Made by a program: the position numbers and the translations under genes. The notes beneath the pieces were generated by a model. The model made no database searches and had not been told where the DNA came from. It saw only the letters and a program-made list of their open reading frames with translations. A stretch of 64,000 bases of DNA from Doris montereyensis (taxonomy: Eukaryota > Mollusca > Gastropoda > Nudibranchia > Dorididae), in contig JAXRKP010000083.1 of the NCBI GenBank assembly GCA_037039925.1, positions 465,001-529,000 of the forward strand, written 5' to 3'. Below, piece by piece: positions 61,300 through 64,000 of the stretch (positions are counted from its first letter, which is position 1; every line of letters begins with the position of its first letter).

Positions 61300-64000
61300 T
61301 TGTCCATTGGTAATGATGTCTGCCGGGGTGACCATCTCCTACCAGGACGCGTCCCCAGGTGTGAATAGGGGAACAGCCTCTAGATATAGAGGTCAGCTGC
61401 GAAATACTGCATAAGCAGTCATGGACAAAACTGGCGTACGTCAGTGAGGACGGAGTGGAGCTGCAGAGTGGGAACTCAGCCCTTAGAAAATACTCTAGAT
61501 GTCCTGTGAGGTGGCTAACAGGCGGAGCAGGTGCCTTTATAACCTCCCCAGGTGGACAGAGCTCTTTAACCTGGCGTATAGAATGTGTGCACGCTTTATC
61601 AGACAGGAAAACTTGAGCAGTCTATAAATGAAATGGACAAATATCCTGTCTATATGCGAATCACGGTGGACTGACAATGGCAAAAGAGATCTCGAATGGG
61701 AACCCATGGGTGAAAGATTAATGAAAGCTAGGTTTAATTCCAAATACGCAAAGGTGACCATCATCTTGTGTTACGCCCACACAAGAAGACAAAAGTGAGG
61801 AGGAGAAAGAACCGTTTTATGAAAGACTTAACAGCACAGTACAAAAGACCCCAAGACATGATCTACTTATTGTTCTGGGTGATTTAAACATAAAGTTGGA
61901 AAAGTTAATAGTCAAAGAGAACATATAATGGAACGTGAAGGACTAGCTGCAGACATGAATGACAATGGAGAATGTTTGGCGGAATTTTGCGAAGAAAACA
62001 ATTTAATCATTGGAGGAACCATCTTTAAGCATATAGACATCCACAAATATACATGGACCTCTCCAGACGGAAAAACCAAAAAATCAAATTGACCACATCA
62101 CTATCAATAAGAAATGGAAGACATCACTGTTAGATGTGAAAACAAGAAAAGGGGGGGCGTTGTTGCAAATGACCATGAGCTCATGACTGCTAAAATCCAT
62201 ATAAAATTAAGGAAGACCGAAAAGTGACATCAGAAGGAATTTTGACATTGGAAAAGCTGCAAAACGAAGAAATTGCTAAAAAATTCAAAATAGAGTTATC
62301 ACATCGATACCAGGCCCTACTGGATGAGCAAGAACTGTCCTTGGCAAAATTCAACCAGGAACTGCTAGACCTGAGCCAGGAATTACTGGCACCTAGCAAA
62401 AGAAAGAAAGGTGGATATCAGATCAATCTGGAAAGTGATCGAAGAAAGAAAAAGAAAAAGGCTAAGGGTCGAATACTGATCACCAGATCAAAAGAATTAA
62501 AGAAAAAATCATAATGAATATACGATGCTAAACAAAAAAGTAAAAAAAGTGTCAAAGCGGAAAAGAAAGGTTACTATGACATGTTAGTAGAAAGAGCAAG
62601 AAAAATCAAATAAAGACAAGATATGAAGACTCTATACCAGACAGCTAAAGAACTTTCCAAAGGCTATAGGAAAAATGACACACCGATCAAGGACACACAA
62701 GGAAATTTACTCTTGAGTGAAGCAGACCAAATGAACAAATGGAAGCGCATTTCGAGTGTGTCTTAAGCAGAGAACCGCCAAGGCTCCCCACGGTCATTAA
62801 ACCTGCAGAAAATGACTTGGGCATGAACACTTTACCCTAATTTAGATGAAATAAAAAAGGCAATAGAGTCTCAAAACAGGAAAGCAGCATGTGAAGATCA
62901 GGTGACAGCGGAAATGATTAAGATAGAAAAGAAATCACTCTAAAATATTACAAAGTATATTTCCAGAAATTTGAAAAAAGAAGAGCTACTAAATGAGTGG
63001 AGTGTTGGACTTATCAAGTTATCGTCAAACTACCAAAAGGGAGATCTTTCTAAATGTGATAATTGGAGGGGAATCATGCTACTCTATCACCAGCAAAATG
63101 TTCAGCAAAATATTATTAAACCGTATAAACCCTACAGTCGAACCAAAACTTATAAAGCAGCAAGCAGGATTTAGGAAAGACCATTCTTGCTCAAACGATA
63201 TATTCACTCTTAGATAAATTTTTGAACAATGCCAAGAATGGAATGCTCCCCAGTACTCAAATTTTATAGATTTTGAAAAGGCTTTTGATAGTGTACACAG
63301 ACCTGCATTATGGAACACCCTACGACACTGGCATTCCCTCCAAGGCAGTTAGCATAATCAAACTGCTTTACAGGGATTTCCATGCTAAAGTAATATGTGG
63401 AAATAAATTGAGGAGAGCGTAAACATCAATACAGGTGTGAAACAGGGCTGCATTCTATCACCTTTTCTATTCTGCCTTGCTATCGATTGGATTATGAAGG
63501 AATCTGTTGAAAATAAGAAAACAGGACTAAGGTGGACATTCACTGAAATATTAGAGGATCTTGATTTTGCTGATGATGTTGTACTTCTGTCACAGAACAT
63601 CACAGATATACAAACTAAAACACAACGAATTGATAACAATGCACAAAAACTGGGGCTACACATAAATATTGGAAAAACTAAAATGATGAGCATGAACAAC
63701 AAATCGAAACAACCGGTGAAACTTGAAAACAGGAGATTGAGGATATACAAGCTTTCACATATATCGGAAAGTAAAGTTACTCAAAATGGAATTTCTGAAG
63801 ATGAGATCAAAGAAAGGTTAACAAAAGCAAGAAAAGTATTTGGATCACTGAATAATATTTGGAAGTCAAGAAAAATCTCAATAAAAAAAACAACTCAGAT
63901 TCTACAAATCTAACATTCTAGCTGTTCATCTTTATGGTGCTGCATCTTGGAAAACAACAAATAACATCTGCAGAAAGCTGGGCACCTTTCAAAACAAATG
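61300..64000 (+). mobile_element. Non-LTR retrotransposon (LINE family gamma), runs off the window
   Basis: A GC-richer leader (61310-61560) is followed by endonuclease pieces: SICESRWTDNGK (about 61650), IILCYAP (61760), IVLGDLNIKVG (61870) and NQIDHITI (62080). A Lys/Glu-rich linker (62224-62514) leads to RT: ITSKMFSKILLNRINP, KQQAGFRKDHSCSNDIFTL, NFIDFEKAFDSVHRPALW (motif A, 63265), GVKQGCILSPFLF (motif B, 63435) and DLDFADDVVLLSQN (motif C, 63560), then KARKVFGSLNNIW. Part of the endonuclease start seems deleted between SRWT and EWEPMGERL. Frame breaks at about 62220, 62515, 62760, 63210, 63330 and 63420. The RT motifs themselves are sound. Distinct from families alpha and beta. Confidence 0.9.

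Noticed and set aside
62224..62514. 96-codon Lys/Glu-rich open frame as an independent gene
   Set aside because: It lies between endonuclease and RT of the family gamma LINE and is its linker.
63079..63750. Minus-strand open frames of 79 and 121 codons
   Set aside because: Antisense shadows of the family gamma RT.

Overview
This is a eukaryotic, AT-rich, repeat-laden nuclear window from an invertebrate animal. The evidence is two large genes with GT-AG introns, many non-LTR retrotransposon remains, tRNA-derived SINEs and long microsatellites. The mix of repeats would fit a lophotrochozoan such as a mollusc, but that placement is a guess: nothing here identifies the species.

Only two protein-coding host genes can be supported, and they diverge from a spacer of about 7.4 kb. 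On the minus strand, 39266 to 14292 is an ACSS2-type acetyl-CoA synthetase. It has 16 exons, about 689 residues once frame breaks are allowed for, and a largest intron of about 9 kb. On the plus strand, 46671 to 58369 is SPTLC1, the non-catalytic subunit of serine palmitoyltransferase. It has 15 exons and about 501 residues. ACSS2 makes acetyl-CoA from acetate in the cytosol and nucleus, and SPT uses palmitoyl-CoA and serine at the ER. Both are lipid-related, but nothing in the sequence shows that they are co-regulated.

Both genes show splice sites that fit almost everywhere, yet about ten one- or two-base coding frame breaks, mostly in homopolymers. Uncorrected long-read consensus error explains this better than pseudogenisation, so any automatic translation of this window will be damaged.

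Layout: 1-4.6 kb, two LINE copies; 4.6-14.3 kb, gene-free with SINEs and LINE 3' ends; 14.3-39.3 kb, ACSS2, with introns holding a diverged 1-kb tandem repeat, a (TA)n palindrome between inverted LINE ends, a cluster of short interspersed repeats, about 450 bp of (GA)n, and LINE pieces; 39.3-46.7 kb, intergenic spacer with a nearly complete CR1/L2-type LINE between two (CTA)n arrays and a 55-bp-arm foldback; 46.7-58.4 kb, SPTLC1, with two intronic minisatellites and SINEs; 58.4-61.3 kb, two 22-bp tandem arrays; 61.3-64 kb, a further LINE that runs off the window.

I found no defence system, CRISPR array, operon or new protein family. The most noteworthy unexplained material is a short interspersed family of about eleven copies with no recognisable tRNA head, the higher-order structured minisatellite, the foldback element, and the scrambled stretch in SPTLC1 exon 9.
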